From Cyprinodon diabolis (taxonomy: Eukaryota > Chordata > Actinopteri > Cyprinodontiformes > Cyprinodontidae): a stretch of 64,000 bases of DNA. Position numbers and translations under genes: made by a program. Below are positions 1 to 11,214 of this stretch, in pieces. The DNA lies in the NCBI GenBank assembly GCA_030533445.1, contig CM060066.1, positions 39,375,235-39,439,234 of the forward strand, read 5' to 3'. The notes under the pieces are model-generated. The model was not told the DNA's origin. It searched no databases and saw only the letters and a program-made list of their open reading frames with translations. The number at the start of each line of letters is the position of its first letter. Position 1 is the first letter of the stretch.

Positions 1-1176
1 ACATTCTCCTGTGCTGCCATATTTGTTTTGGTTTCACTGTGGGCTCAGCAGGTCTTCGTTTTTGTCACAGTTATGTGTCCCACCTGAAACTATAATACTG
101 CAACATGACTGTCAGAGCTGTTTTGGGACAGTCTGGAATGGTTGAAGCGGAAATGGTATAAGATGGATTCCCGTGTTTGTGAACACACAATTACCACGGG
201 AATTCAGCTTGCAAGCAAGATTACACTGACATAATTTCTCCATTAAGATCTTTCTTTTTTGAGACAGTTTGCTGAAAAATCCTCAAAGCTAAACAGGCTG
301 TGCTTTCTCAGTACAGTGCTATTCAGATCCAATTCAGATCTACTAAGTTCAGTCCAATCAAGGCAGCGCTTTTTTCTCTTCACCCACCAAAACTAGTCCA
401 AACTGATGTCAAATTTCTCAGTGTTGCTGCATCCAAGCAGCTATGCAACATTTTACCCTAGTAATGCTGTTGTTGTGCAGCTAAACTCTATACCTGTCTG
501 CGATCTGATGTTTTCCTTGACTGTTTATAATTCATGTCGATGAAAGATACTGGAGGTACTCTCTTTATCAATTGCAGTCAACCTCGAATTGTCAATTTCT
601 AACAAAATAATATCCCACTTATGTTTCACATGTGTTTTTCATTATGCCTTTAATCACAAGGGAATGTGAAATACCGCATATTTTGTCAATATCAATATGC
701 TTTTCTTCCACTGTCTTCATTTGACAGAAAAGCATTCCACAAGAGCTTTAAGCTTTGTGGATGCTGAACTCTCCAGCGCTATAATTGAAGAAAAAAATTT
801 AATTGAACTACAAAGTGGTGAGCAATTCCTCTACAATTATGCCAAAACCTTCCTGATGGCTTAACTATGTGTGATCATGATGGGAATTTTTGTTTTGTTT
901 TCCAAAATCATTTTTAGAGGTCTTAAACCTGTAACTGAAGGTAGGGAGGAACATGAAGAGGACAGATTAGGGACAAAATAGTTTGTCGTTTAGCTCCTAT
1001 AATATTGTTGTACTCTTAAAGCGGAAGGTAGTGAACTAGGATCTTTTTGGTCCTTCCTTGTGCAGCCAGTTATTGCTTTAAACCTAAAGTCATAACCTGC
1101 ACCTACACAATGTATAAACCTAAAAATCTTGTAATGCTCTACTACACCTTGTACCATTTTCTTACTTTCTCCTCAG

Positions 1177-1327
1177 GTATCATATCATAGTGACAGTTCT
1201 AGTGTACGTGCTGCCATTAGTGGTGATGGGAATCACTTACACTATCGTGGGGATGACACTCTGGGGTGGTGAGATTCCTGGAAATTCATCTGATAATTAT
1301 CATGGACAGCTCAAGGCTAAAAGGAAG
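1177..1327 (+). CDS. tacr3: tacr3 exon 3, extra copy (no exons 1-2 visible upstream)
   Basis: This 151-bp exon is identical to the one at 52357-52507. It has an acceptor (ctcctcag) and a donor (gtaagc). In the tacr3 frame it encodes transmembrane segment 5 and the start of intracellular loop 3, with [21 protein letters not shown] and the end LKAKRK, all characteristic of neurokinin receptor 3. The window starts only 1.2 kb upstream, so whether exons 1-2 precede it cannot be seen. No exon 4 follows before cnga1 begins, so in this position it cannot contribute to a complete receptor unless it splices past the channel gene. It is an orphan exon of a truncated duplicate or an assembly artefact. 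Confidence 0.85.
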
Positions 1328-1612
1328 GTAAGCAAGTTTAATGTTGGCTTTACTTTGGGGTTGAAATGAAGCATGGCTATGGTGGCTCAAACAGAAGCTG
1401 GACATGTAAACTAATATGCTGCCAACTTGAAATAAAGTGTGGTTTTGATCTTATCTGCCTCAAGCTTGTTTTATGCTTTACGCATCTGCGAGGTTCGTGG
1501 AAAATTTGTAGCTACACAGACGGATCTGCTTGGAAACAATGGCGAGTTTGAAAATATGAACATCTAGAGACATTTCCTGATTTAGCCCATAAATATCACC
1601 AAACACTCCAGG

Positions 1613-2823
1613 TAGGGATGGGCGATATGGACTAAAAAATGTATCACAATAATTTCTAGGTTTTACCACGACAACGATAAGTGACGATAAAAAACAAAAC
1701 AAAAACACAATATCAGCCTAATGTATCAAACCAATCAAACAAGCCTGAAATATGAGAACAAATTTCACATTTATTTAAATGCTACACAGCAAATATAACT
1801 TGGCTTATAAAAGTTACAAAGTAGTGCAACTGTAAATACAACTTGATAAATTGAGAAACAGAACTTAAAAGTTTTTCACTGAAAATTAAAACTAATCAGT
1901 AATCACCTCCTAATATAAATAGATGTGTAAATTACCAGTCGCTGGAACATGCCATATATTGGATAAATAAATACCAGTGCAAGTTCTAACATACATTACA
2001 CTCACATCACTAAAAATAAAATTCAAATGTTATATCAACCTGTAACAACCTTTTTTGCTGTTGGGCTACAAAAATGTTCAAATGGAATGATAAATACAGG
2101 GAAAAAAATGAAAAATCTAAATACTAAAATAGAAATAAATAATTTCAATAAATTCCAACAAACATCTAAAACCTGAAATACTTCTTTGTGCAAGAATGTA
2201 CAAATAAGACCAGCAGGATCGTCAGCATGCTAAACAATGAAATAAAAATAAATAATTTCAATAAATTTAAAAAGAATATAAAAACTGAAATACCTCTCTG
2301 TACAACGGCCTCTGTTAACTCTTTCCATCGCTTGCTTTGGCTGTCATATGGTGTGGAATTAGCAAACGCGTCTGCAAGTTTTGTTTGAGTGGCAGTCGAT
2401 TTCTTAACAGAGGTTTTCGGAGTCGAGGCTTCTGCTGCATCGCAGCGCATCTTCTGACTAGCATCATATTCCGGTTTGTGTTTGTGTTTTAGGTGGTGGA
2501 ATAAATTGGTAGTGTTGCTGTCCTTTGTCGTAACAGGTTGTCTGCAAACTTTGCATATGACGACTTTCTGCTCCGTATCAGACTTTTTAAATCCAAAGCA
2601 GTTCCAGATAACGGAGCTGGAGCCTCTTTTAGGAACCAGGTCTCGGGGCACGTCTCCTCCACCTTCCGCCATGCTTGTTGTTTGCGCATGGCTCGCACGT
2701 GAGTTGGACTGCAGTACACGTCACCGGCGGGAGTTTATCGTTTTTATCGCGAGATGACAAATTGTTACCATGAGGAATTTCTTTGACGATATATCGCACA
2801 CACTAACATATCGCCCATCCCTA
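1613..2823 (-). mobile_element. hAT transposon, non-autonomous, BED-finger type
   Basis: The ends are inverted repeats (tagggatgggcgatat at 1613, its complement ending at 2823). They are flanked by a perfect 8-bp target duplication, ACTCCAGG, at 1605-1612 and 2824-2831, diagnostic of hAT insertion. The minus strand keeps only the first, BED zinc-finger exon of a transposase; the DDE catalytic domain is absent. The rest is AT-rich. An identical copy is at 52793-54003, and a related but diverged element is at 43430-44381. Confidence 0.93.
2294..2672 (-). pseudogene. BED-type zinc-finger first exon of a hAT transposase
   Basis: On the minus strand an ATG at 2672 opens about 126 codons, ending at a plausible splice donor (gtatttc) near 2293. 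The open frame then runs on into low-complexity intron-like sequence to 2166. A BED finger is visible: CKVC supplies the two cysteines and FHHLKHKH the histidines. These are preceded by the usual aromatic segment (VIWNCFGF) and followed by a Ser/Thr/Lys-rich linker. This DNA-binding module sits at the N-terminus of hAT transposases and of host ZBED proteins. Because it lies inside a 1.2 kb element with TIRs and TSDs and has no catalytic domain, I treat it as transposon remnant and not a host gene. Confidence 0.8.
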
Positions 2824-3236
2824 ACTCCAGGAATGAAATGACTGTCACTCTCAAAAGACATGAAGAGTCTTCGATAAAGTTATAAATGGCTGTGTTTTCT
2901 AGTTCTTTGCGTAGTGGTGTTGTCAGTTTGCAGTGCGTGCTGAACACACACCCCTCCAAAGGTGACCAGATCAGGGGGAAAGCTGCACAGAGTATAAATG
3001 CTGCAGATGATGTGACACTTCAGACTCCCAAGTAGTAAGCTCCTCTTTGAGGTTTAGTTGTGTGATCCCTTTGCCCTTTGGGATTTGGATTTAAGCTTCT
3101 TCCTTGCAATCTTTTTCTGAATGAAGGGAATTCCAGAATACCTATAAACTAAGTTAATAGGTATGTATTCTACAATTGTACTACATATCTAATAAATTCA
3201 TTCACTAATATTAAGTATAAATATTTGGCTCTAGGG

Positions 3237-3699
3237 CAGGGGTCTTCTATGTTTTCCAGGGCAAGGACCCCCAAACTGATGGCGAAATGGAGCGGGGACC
3301 CCCTAATTATATAAAGTGTATAAAATTGCGTCATATCAAACAGATCCTATAGTCACGCTATTACATAGGGAGTCATGTAATGAAAATAATTTTGCCCTGG
3401 GATTATGATAGTATTTTGGATTCCATGTTGATGGGACAGGTGTTGTGAATGAAACGGTATCCAGCTTGAAAGAGCTCCTGTGTGTCACTGAAAGTGTGCA
3501 TTGATAACAAACGACATCTTTTGCCTCATATATCTGTTTACTACAGTGTGTTGAATTAATGCAATGTATATTTATAGACATTTCAATTAGTGGAAAAAAT
3601 TGCAGGGGGGGAATATAAGACAAAAAGTTTAATCAACCAAAACTTTGCAGTACCTCCATGGACCCCCAAGGGGTCGCGACCCCCTGTTGAAGACCTCCG
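3237..3699. mobile_element. Short hAT-like MITE (463 bp)
   Basis: The ends are imperfect inverted repeats (caggggtcttc at the left; complement of cggaggtcttc at the right). The flanks match an 8-bp target duplication in 7 of 8 positions (ctctaggg at 3229-3236, ctttaggg at 3700-3707). The G-run-rich ends and 8-bp duplication fit a Charlie-like hAT MITE. There is no coding capacity. An identical copy is at 54417-54879. Confidence 0.75.
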
Positions 3700-4054
3700 C
3701 TTTAGGGCTTTATTCCTCTCTTTTCTGTGTCTTTCGCTATAGGACTTATCTGTGTGTGAAAAGTTTGTATATCTTGCTTGTATGTATGGATCAGTGCATT
3801 AGTTGCAACTTCCTCTTCCCTTCTATGTGGCGGCATATCTATTTTTAGCACACTATTACCAGTACCTAAAGGGCTGAAGTGAGACAATTACTATATCATT
3901 CTTCTTAAATGTCATGATGTAAAAAAAAAACTAGTCAGGAGTGGAGCTAGAGCAGTGATTATCAACCTTTTTTGAGTGGTGGCATACTTTTTTGTATTAA
4001 CATAATCCTCGGGCAACCAAAATGACACAAAATTAAATATTATGTAGTAAATAT

Positions 4055-4060
<6 letters not shown>

Positions 4061-4124
<64 letters not shown>
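4061..4124. repeat. (TA)32 microsatellite
   Basis: An uninterrupted TA tract of 64 bp. The equivalent in the right duplicate (55241-55308) is 68 bp. This two-unit difference is the only one I saw between the 6.7 kb copies. Confidence 0.97.
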
Positions 4125-4127
<3 letters not shown>

Positions 4128-4533
4128 TCTAAATGTATTTATACTCACTTAGTGTGAATCCTGCCTCAACAGTTCTCAGTCTCTGTTTTTAGTTTTTATG
4201 TCAGCTCATATAGATATGTGGTTGAAAACGGGAGCAATGTCAAAATCCCTTCAAAAGATAACCAAAAACTGTCTAAAGGAAGATCAACAAAGTTTAGCTT
4301 TAAACCATGATCCTGTTTCAATTCAGTGAGTTCCTCTTGCTCCTTTAAAGTCATGTCCTTTCAAGCCACGGATACTTAGCTGTATGGGTCCCTAACTCAG
4401 TCAAGGCATTCTGTGAAAGCTGAAAAGAAATTAAAATGACAACTTCTCCTCAAGAGTTATTCAATGTGTGCCAATCTCCTCGCACATTGCAGTTGCAGTT
4501 TCTTTGTGAGTGGGAACATCTCAAGGTTGCCAT

Positions 4534-5290
4534 TAGGGCTGGGTATTGGCAAAGAAGTCATGATTCGATTGGAATCACGATTCACATGCCACGGTGCGAT
4601 TCTATCACGATGCATCACGATACTTGAAATATTGCGATGCATCACGATGCGTTGCGATATTTTCACTGAACACTGTAAGAAAAAGATACAGCCATTACCA
4701 GTGGCTGACTGGCTGGGTATGATCTGGAGAGTATCTTCAATTCATACATAGCTGTATTTATTGAAATGACTTTTGGAGGTGTTGCCATGAAAACAAATAC
4801 TGGACAGAAAAATTACTATTACTGGTGTGGACACACTGACAAAAAGATCTTAGGATTCATAAAACTTAAAATAACAAAATAAGGATAATCAGTGCCGTTT
4901 ACATGGCATTAGGTGCGTCATATCACTTTCATTTTTCCCTTCTTTGTTTTTAAATCCTAAATACATCCAAGCATCTTACTTGAAATGTGATGGAGCCGGG
5001 CGAATTTTCTCAGTGTCCTCCATGTTTTGTATACAAATGACTCGTCACAGCATCCCGCGGCCAGAAATGCTTGTGACACAAAGCAGCAGGCGTCAACACA
5101 TCCGCAGCGACATCTGCTGGAGTGGAAGTTGTATTACATTTGGTTTGGCTGATGTGCACCAAACATTGATGTATTTTATTTGTTCATTTTTTAAAATTAA
5201 GAATCGATACTTGGCGTCAAGAATCAACGCAGTAGATCACAAAAATTTGAATCGCGATGCATCGTCGGACGATTATTTTGCACACCCCTA
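4534..5290. mobile_element. hAT-type non-autonomous element nested in the Charlie element
   Basis: It starts tagggctgggtattgg and ends ttttgcacacccccta-like (gcacacccct a), with a perfect 8-bp target duplication, GTTGCCAT, at 4526-4533 and 5291-5298. The interior near both ends is rich in the cgatgcatcacgat motif common in fish hAT MITEs. No transposase is recognisable. It interrupts 3953-6656 and is therefore younger than that element. Confidence 0.9.
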
Positions 5291-5389
5291 GTTGCCATGC
5301 TGCACATGTTGTTGCCAGAGCGCTTGTAGGCAGGTTTTTCATTTTGGACTTGCATCCGTGTGTTCAGATCATTCAGATAATGAAATATA

Positions 5390-5677
5390 TCAGACAGGTT
5401 GCCGGCTTTGCACACCACTCATCGTTTGCAAGCAACTTTGAGTAATCTGAACTCTCGTTTGGCAGAAGTTCCTTTGCAACTCATACACCCGGGGCAGTAC
5501 TTTGCCATGCAACAGCCACCGGACCTCCATATGGAGCAATAAGATTTTATGTTCCATTACCATTTCTTCACACAAAGATCCAAATAAGTGACATCTAAAA
5601 GGTTGCATCTTCACAAAGTTCCCTATGTGCACAACATCATCCAACACAGGCACTTTAGCTATCTCTGCCCGTGTCAT
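5390..5677 (-). pseudogene. hAT transposase fragment, central part (ZBED5/FAM200-like)
   Basis: The minus-strand frame includes HMEVRWLLHGKVLPRVYEL, which matches the HTEVRWLSRGKVL-type segment of hAT-Charlie transposases and of the domesticated ZBED5/FAM200 proteins. It is a 95-codon piece with stop codons on both sides and no surrounding intact domain. It is a decayed remnant of the element at 3953-6656, with no sign of host function. Confidence 0.75.
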
Positions 5678-6146
5678 AGTATCTCATTTACAATGGCTTT
5701 ACAAGCTGGCAGTATTAATGTTTCTGCCAAAGTGTGAAATTTTTTTTTATTTTACTACGAGTTCCATGAGGGATCTCTCATTTACCTTTTTGGTTTTTCT
5801 CAAAAAAGTTGCATGTTTGTCATTGTTTTTAAGAAATCATACAGTAGTAGCCATTTAAAATTTCCCCAATTTCCTTCATAGGCCCTTGGCTTTTCCTTGG
5901 CTGGTCCCCTACAATTCCTTTTTAAACATCAGTCTTTGCACTAAGATACTCTTTCTGTCATGATTTGTGCACATTGACATCTAAAGAGAAGCAGCTTTTT
6001 CCTGGTCAATCCCTGTAATTCAGTGAAAGGGTGGAGTCAGAGTAAAAAAGTATGCACGCCCATTGGAAGGAGGGGTTACTTCAGTGGCTGGAAGTTGGCT
6101 GCCATTCGTCTGCCGTTTGACCAAGAAGGGCCATTTTGAATGGCTG

Positions 6147-6437
6147 CTACTGTACTAAATAGTCCATAGGCTTGTTTTGAACGGATGGGTGTTTCGTTTG
6201 GGGATGATGTTTAAGCTTGCTTGGCACCATGACGCTATTGGACAGCTTCTCACAAAGCACAGCTGAATCGGTGCTTTCGCATCCACGGTGAAAGTAAATC
6301 CAAAGGAAAGATCTCTGTATTGACTTGCGCCCACCGTCTGGGTCAGAATTTTCTCCAGGGCCATGTTCGGCATTTGCATTTTTCCTTCTCAAAAACTTCT
6401 CCATCACTGTCACTTGCTCGTATTGCTGAGATCCCAA
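6147..6437 (-). pseudogene. hAT transposase fragment, N-terminal part (ZBED5/FAM200-like)
   Basis: The minus-strand frame contains EKFLRRK near its start and later LCEKLSNSVMVPSKLKHH followed by QTKHPSVQNK, the N-terminal zinc-finger region of Charlie-type transposases. The full C-x2-C pair expected before EKLSN is degenerate, with a single Cys visible. The frame upstream of the finger is shifted, because another reading frame carries the RKY/F-type segment. It is the N-terminal remnant of the transposase whose central part is at 5390-5677. Confidence 0.72.
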
Positions 6438-6683
6438 ATTGTCACTGTCACTCCGTTGTCTTCACAGGTTTTTATCTGCCTCTGCTGCCACCCATTAAAA
6501 TAGAAGAGTATTGCATCATCTGCTACACTTAATGACAGCACAGATACCCGACAATAGTGAATTAGGTGATTGGTGAATTAGATAATTTCACATGCCAAAC
6601 CTGACAATCTCCCATGGCACACTAGTGTACCGCAGCATAGTGGTTGAAAATCACTGAGCTAGAGGAAGGGGCAGGGGGAACTG

Positions 6684-9500
6684 ACAAATGTGATTACGGG
6701 TAGGTCTGGAGGTAACCAGGCAGCGTTAAAATGACAGATTTTCGTTGGTCTTCGTTGTTATAAATTTACCTTGAAATATACGATACTGGTAGCCAACTTC
6801 CACTTAGCCTGCCTCAAATAAAATTTCGCTATGATGGCAGAGCAGTTTCCATTAATTTTTTTTTAAACTTTGTTTCGCAAGTCAGTTTGCCCAAGATTCC
6901 ACTCTGTCTTTTTTTTTTTTTATTTTTTTTTTTTTTTTTATTGCCGTTCAGAAAAATTGCAGCTGCTGGAAGATCTCTGAATAATGTTCTGTATACCGTT
7001 ATGGTAACTGTACTTTTTCAATAAATGAACCTAGTATTTTATAGGTTCAAAGAGACACAAAATCTGTTTTTTATTCATTCCACTGGTCGTCTGTTTTGAT
7101 CAAATAGAAATAGAGGCCTGCCTCTAATTCTGGCATCCTTCCAATAATGGCCTGGACCAAGATGTACCTGAGTTAAATAAAAGCCCCGGCCTATATTAGA
7201 GGATTTACGGTATATATATATAGCATTACATTTAAAAGGGTGGGTTTTCATTTAATGAGCTGTTACTAGACTCCTTAACAAAACCAGGAAACTTTATCAT
7301 ATCAAATCAATAACTAAATTCCTGCACTAGTGACCCCTCTTTGTAAAAGGAAATATTTTTTGCTTAGGGTCTTGTTTGTAAACTGATTGCAGAGTTACTT
7401 CTCTGGTGAGCCTACAAGCCCACCAGAGAACCTTTGCACTGTATTACAGGGTGAGAACTGAACAAGCAGAGACAGTATTTGTTTCTATGCTTTTCAGCTC
7501 CTGAATTAATGGTGGGATGCCCTATGAAATATATAAAAACTATTGGCTTTTTAAAAAGAGGCAGATATAAGCATTTTTACTTCTGTCCCCTAAAGGTCAA
7601 ATGTAAGGCTTTTAAAGTAATTATGTGTACCATTGTTTCTTTATTTTCATGTAAAACACCAATGGATAAACATTAATGTACAAAAAGAAAAAAAATGACC
7701 AGCCTTGTTTATCATCTATCATGATTTCTAAGACAAAATTCTCATATCAAGTGAATCTGTTAAGCCTGGTATAAAGTACAAGTAATCCCATCAAATAGGA
7801 TCTAAATTTAAATATTTGCAGAAGTGAAGAAGTTGCGAAAATCAGATACACCAATAGGGAGAGCCATTGCACCATTTACAGCCGATTTAAACCTTCCTCA
7901 GAGGTTCAGCTTCAGTTTCACTCTCATGACTCTCATGCATTTAAAGGGGGCAGATCCATCTGATATTAAATCCGCCCCACTGGTTCTAATCTAATAGGAT
8001 CAGTGGAGGATATGACTGAGATTGCTGACCAAGCAGGAGAGGTGTTTGTATGTGAAAGATCCCAAGAAGACTAACTCCTATGCTATTCTGCAAATAGCCT
8101 GGATGATAACATATATTTGCAGATAAAAAACATGGAGTGACAGGGGAATGTTTATGGGGTTTTCAATCATCAATATTCCATATATATTTTTCTTTTAGCT
8201 TGATTTACAATTGAACAAACTAATGCAGCCTTGCTTTTTCTCACCCAGCTCTAATCCCCAAATCCTTGTAAGGGTCACTCTGACACAGTGACTGTTAAGA
8301 CTCGTTGCTCAGAGGTGTCTGCTTTTTAGTTATGTTTTAATACTAATAATAGTTGCATTTGCATGATTTGTCTTTTTAATTGTGCTGGCTAGCCTTAGAG
8401 TCAAAAGGAAGAAATAAGGATTAACAGTAATGGACTTAATGAATTAAGGACCAAAAAAGGTAAGAAATATGAATGAATCCTACATTTCCTACATCCAAAA
8501 TTATAAAAAAAAATATAAGAAAATTAAACATGTTAGCAGCCGTTTCGAATCCAAACTGTAGTGACACATTATTTGGATTTTTTCAGTTTTTTCAAAGTAA
8601 TTTAGGGGCCAAGTTTTACATATATATGTAAATATATATATACATATAGTGCACTGCTTTACAAAAGTATCCATACCTCTTGAGCAATTTCACCCTTTGT
8701 TATTATACAGCTGCAGATCTAAATGTATTTTATTGGGATTTCAGAAGTGTCAGAAAGGGAAAATAATTTTTTTCTAAAGAAAAGAATGTCAAGTCTTTAG
8801 CCTCAGTATTTTCATGCTCACGACTTAAAGATAATTAAAACTCACATGCCATGTCTAAAAATTAGAACTTGAAATAAAATCAATAAATAGGGATATTTAA
8901 AGCAGAATTGTTAAGCCTCTATATAATCTGTTAGTTTCTATGTACTCAGTAAATTATTATTTTAAATAATTTACTTCCTTGGTTGAGTTTGTTGGTCAAA
9001 CTTAAACTTTAAACCAACTTTTGGTAATTCTGATGATGTAGGCATGTACCACATCTGAATATGAAAATCAGCATGTCTGTAAAGCTTGTAATGTAACCAG
9101 CAGGCATTCTGAGGTTCTTGCCTCTCTTCTATAATAGCTAGTTCTTCCAACTTAACAGTTGGTCACAATGGCTCGTCCATTACTTTATGTTACTGTGTTA
9201 TATGTAGATTCAAGAATTTTATCTACAGAGACCAGCCTTTCTTTACATTCTTTAAAAAATTGATGGTTGTAAATTTAATGATATGTTAAATGATATGTTA
9301 TTTTGGATCTCTTTTTTTTATATGATATCAGATCCTGTATTTTCTGAGAAATATAAGCTTTGCACACTACTTCATCTCTCTAGCATTTAGGATAATTTAA
9401 GTTTTTTAAAGCCTTTAAAAAGCAATTGTTGAGTTTTGTAACAATAAACTTTGTTTAAATCCTTATTAATTAGGTACATTCATGTGTTTGGACTCTGCAG
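6684..9500. other. Upstream flank of cnga1, no gene seen
   Basis: The segment is AT-rich and non-coding. It contains a T-rich tract (6909-6940), a repeat-like stretch around 7085-7215 ending in an element-like end (agaggatttacggta), and a short TA patch near 7211. A Tc1/mariner-like repeat lies at about 8648-8770. Non-coding first exon(s) and the cnga1 promoter probably lie here or further left, but no TATA box or CpG island stands out. Confidence 0.6.
8648..8770. mobile_element. Tc1/mariner-like terminal fragment (degraded)
   Basis: The segment with gtgcactgctttacaaaag, catacctcttgagc and atgtattttattgggattt resembles the terminal region of a common fish Tc1/mariner-type repeat. No partner end or transposase is visible. 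The assignment rests on recognition of the motif series only. Confidence 0.4.
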
Positions 9501-9598
9501 GACAAAGCCACAGTTACCATGTCAACAATTGTTTCCATTAATACCATGCCGGCACCATGCCTAACCACTGACAGTGAAGACCAAAGTGAGGATGACCT
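9501..9598 (+). CDS. cnga1: cnga1 exon 1 (first recognised), contains the chosen ATG
   Basis: The exon follows an acceptor (ctctgcag) and ends at the donor gtaagt. The ATG at 9519 has a good context (A at -3) and starts [14 protein letters not shown], followed by an acidic stretch ([10 protein letters not shown]) that parallels the N-terminal acidic patch of mammalian CNGA1. Because the exon has an acceptor and its first 18 nt are in frame without a stop, part may be 5' UTR or coding from an unseen exon. Confidence 0.75.
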
Positions 9599-11146
9599 GT
9601 AAGTCATACTTCAATTATTTTATTGCACCACAGTTCAAAGAGCCTGTAGGTCTTACATGCAATCCAAAGTATGAAACTAAAACAATAGAAGTTATTTCTA
9701 CATTAATTAAAATTACATGCTGTGTTTGTTTCAGATGTCCACCTCAATCCAGTCTTCTGGTCAATAGGAATAACAGCAACAACAATGAAGAGTAAGTAGT
9801 GTCTTCAATGAAAAAAAACATATGAGGCACTAATCTTTCTTTCATGAACTGGGTGGGCTCATTAAGCCTGTTAAATGCTTTATTTCTTTCTAGAGAAGAC
9901 AAAGAAAAGAAGCAAAAAAAGAAAAAGGAAAAGAAAGAGAAGAAGGAGAAGAAAGAGTAAATATTTTTACACCATAACTTTTTGAAAAATGCAGAAAATG
10001 TGTAAGAATACCTGATACTTAACACTCTTTGTTATGATGAAATTGACAGAAAAAAGAAAAAGGAGAAGGAAGAAAAGGAAGCAAAGGAAAAGGAACAGGA
10101 AAAAGAAAAGGAGAAAGAAAAAGAGAAGGAGAAAGAAAAGGAGAAAGAAAAGGAAAAAGAGAAAGAGAAGGAAAAGGAAAAGGCAAAAGAAAAGGACAAA
10201 GACAAGTAAGTTATGATTTGGAAAAATTCCCCTGAAAAAACTGCTTTCTTCATTCAGGTAAATTATTTCTTCCTTTGCTCTGTTTGTTCACAGGCCTAAG
10301 GAAATATTTGTGGTTAATCCTGCGGGGAATTTGTATTACAACTGGCTTTTCATCATCACAGTACCAGTCATGTATAACTGGACCATGATCATAGCCAGGT
10401 GAATTAGCTGACAGCAGATTCATCTTTGCATCTTCTTCCTTGTTAATGTTTGTATAATGGCATTATCTAACTGTTGCAGATAATGTTAACCTAGTAGATA
10501 TGCCATTTTCTCTGATTTAACTAAAATATACCTAAAGTTTAAACCTAGACAAAAATCACTATTGTTGTTTTCTCACAAAATGGAGGCGTTAACAAGTGAA
10601 ATAAATAAAACTTTTCTATATGCCAACAGGGCCTGCTTTGAGGAGCTGCAACATGACTACATACTCTACTGGATTATCTTGGACTACAGCTCTGATCTAA
10701 TTTACCTAGCAGACATGTTCATCAGAACCAGAACAGGTGACAATGAAGTACAGCTTTCTCATCAACAACAAAAGAGTAAAAAGAGAACAAAATACTTTCA
10801 AAAACTTGTATTTACTGTAGTGTAGGATAATAACTAATAATAGTATGTAGTGTCGGATTTACCACCTTCACTTCTTCAGCTGTTACACTTTAAGTAGCCT
10901 CTATCTGCCATGACCCTCCTGGTTCCACAATTTTCCTTCCATTAATCTGACAGCACTTTTTGGCCATAAGAACAAGTTATATTTTCACTTTCAATTTTCC
11001 TTTTTTCATCTGCAATGTGTTACTGTAGCATCAAGATTTATTAAGCATTTTCTTACAATTTCCCCCAACAGACATATTTAGGAATATTGTTCTTGTGGCA
11101 CCCAATTTTTTTATTTTAGAACTACATACGTGTATATATATATACA

Positions 11147-11214
<68 letters not shown>

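Larger units (their letters stand above)
3953..6656 (-). mobile_element. hAT-Charlie-like transposon with decayed transposase
   Basis: The ends are inverted repeats of the Charlie type (cagtgattatcaacc at the left, ggttgaaaatcactg at the right). They are flanked by a perfect 8-bp target duplication, AGCTAGAG, at 3945-3952 and 6657-6664. Minus-strand remnants of a ZBED5/FAM200-like transposase lie at 6147-6437 (N-terminal, zinc-finger part) and 5390-5677 (central part). A second, younger hAT element (4534-5290) and a TA microsatellite (4061-4124) lie inside it. Confidence 0.9.
1..6683. repeat. Left copy of a ~6.7 kb direct repeat
   Basis: This block recurs in the same orientation at 51181-57867, offset by 51,180 bp before the TA tract at 4061 and 51,184 bp after it. 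The only difference I noticed is two extra TA units in the right copy. Homology stops abruptly after the shared ...ggggaactg at 6683. The left limit is outside the window, because base 1 is already homologous. The block carries tacr3 exon 3, four hAT-type elements and a TA microsatellite. The right copy is in the expected place relative to tacr3 exons 1 and 2; this one lies upstream of cnga1. It may be the tail of a tandem-duplicated 51 kb unit or a false assembly duplication. Confidence 0.95.

Noticed and set aside
2166..2672. Host ZBED zinc-finger gene
   Set aside because: It lies inside a hAT element with terminal inverted repeats and an 8-bp target duplication, and lacks further exons.
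3912..4148. Tyr/Ile repeat ORFs here and at 11031-11288
   Set aside because: Translations of TA microsatellites, not genes.
8418..8423. GGATTA as a photoreceptor CRX site upstream of cnga1
   Set aside because: A six-base match in AT-rich DNA is expected by chance and nothing else supports it.
10032..10253. Antisense Phe/Ser repeat ORF
   Set aside because: It is the complement of the polypurine cnga1 exons 3-4; its composition reflects the GA tract only.
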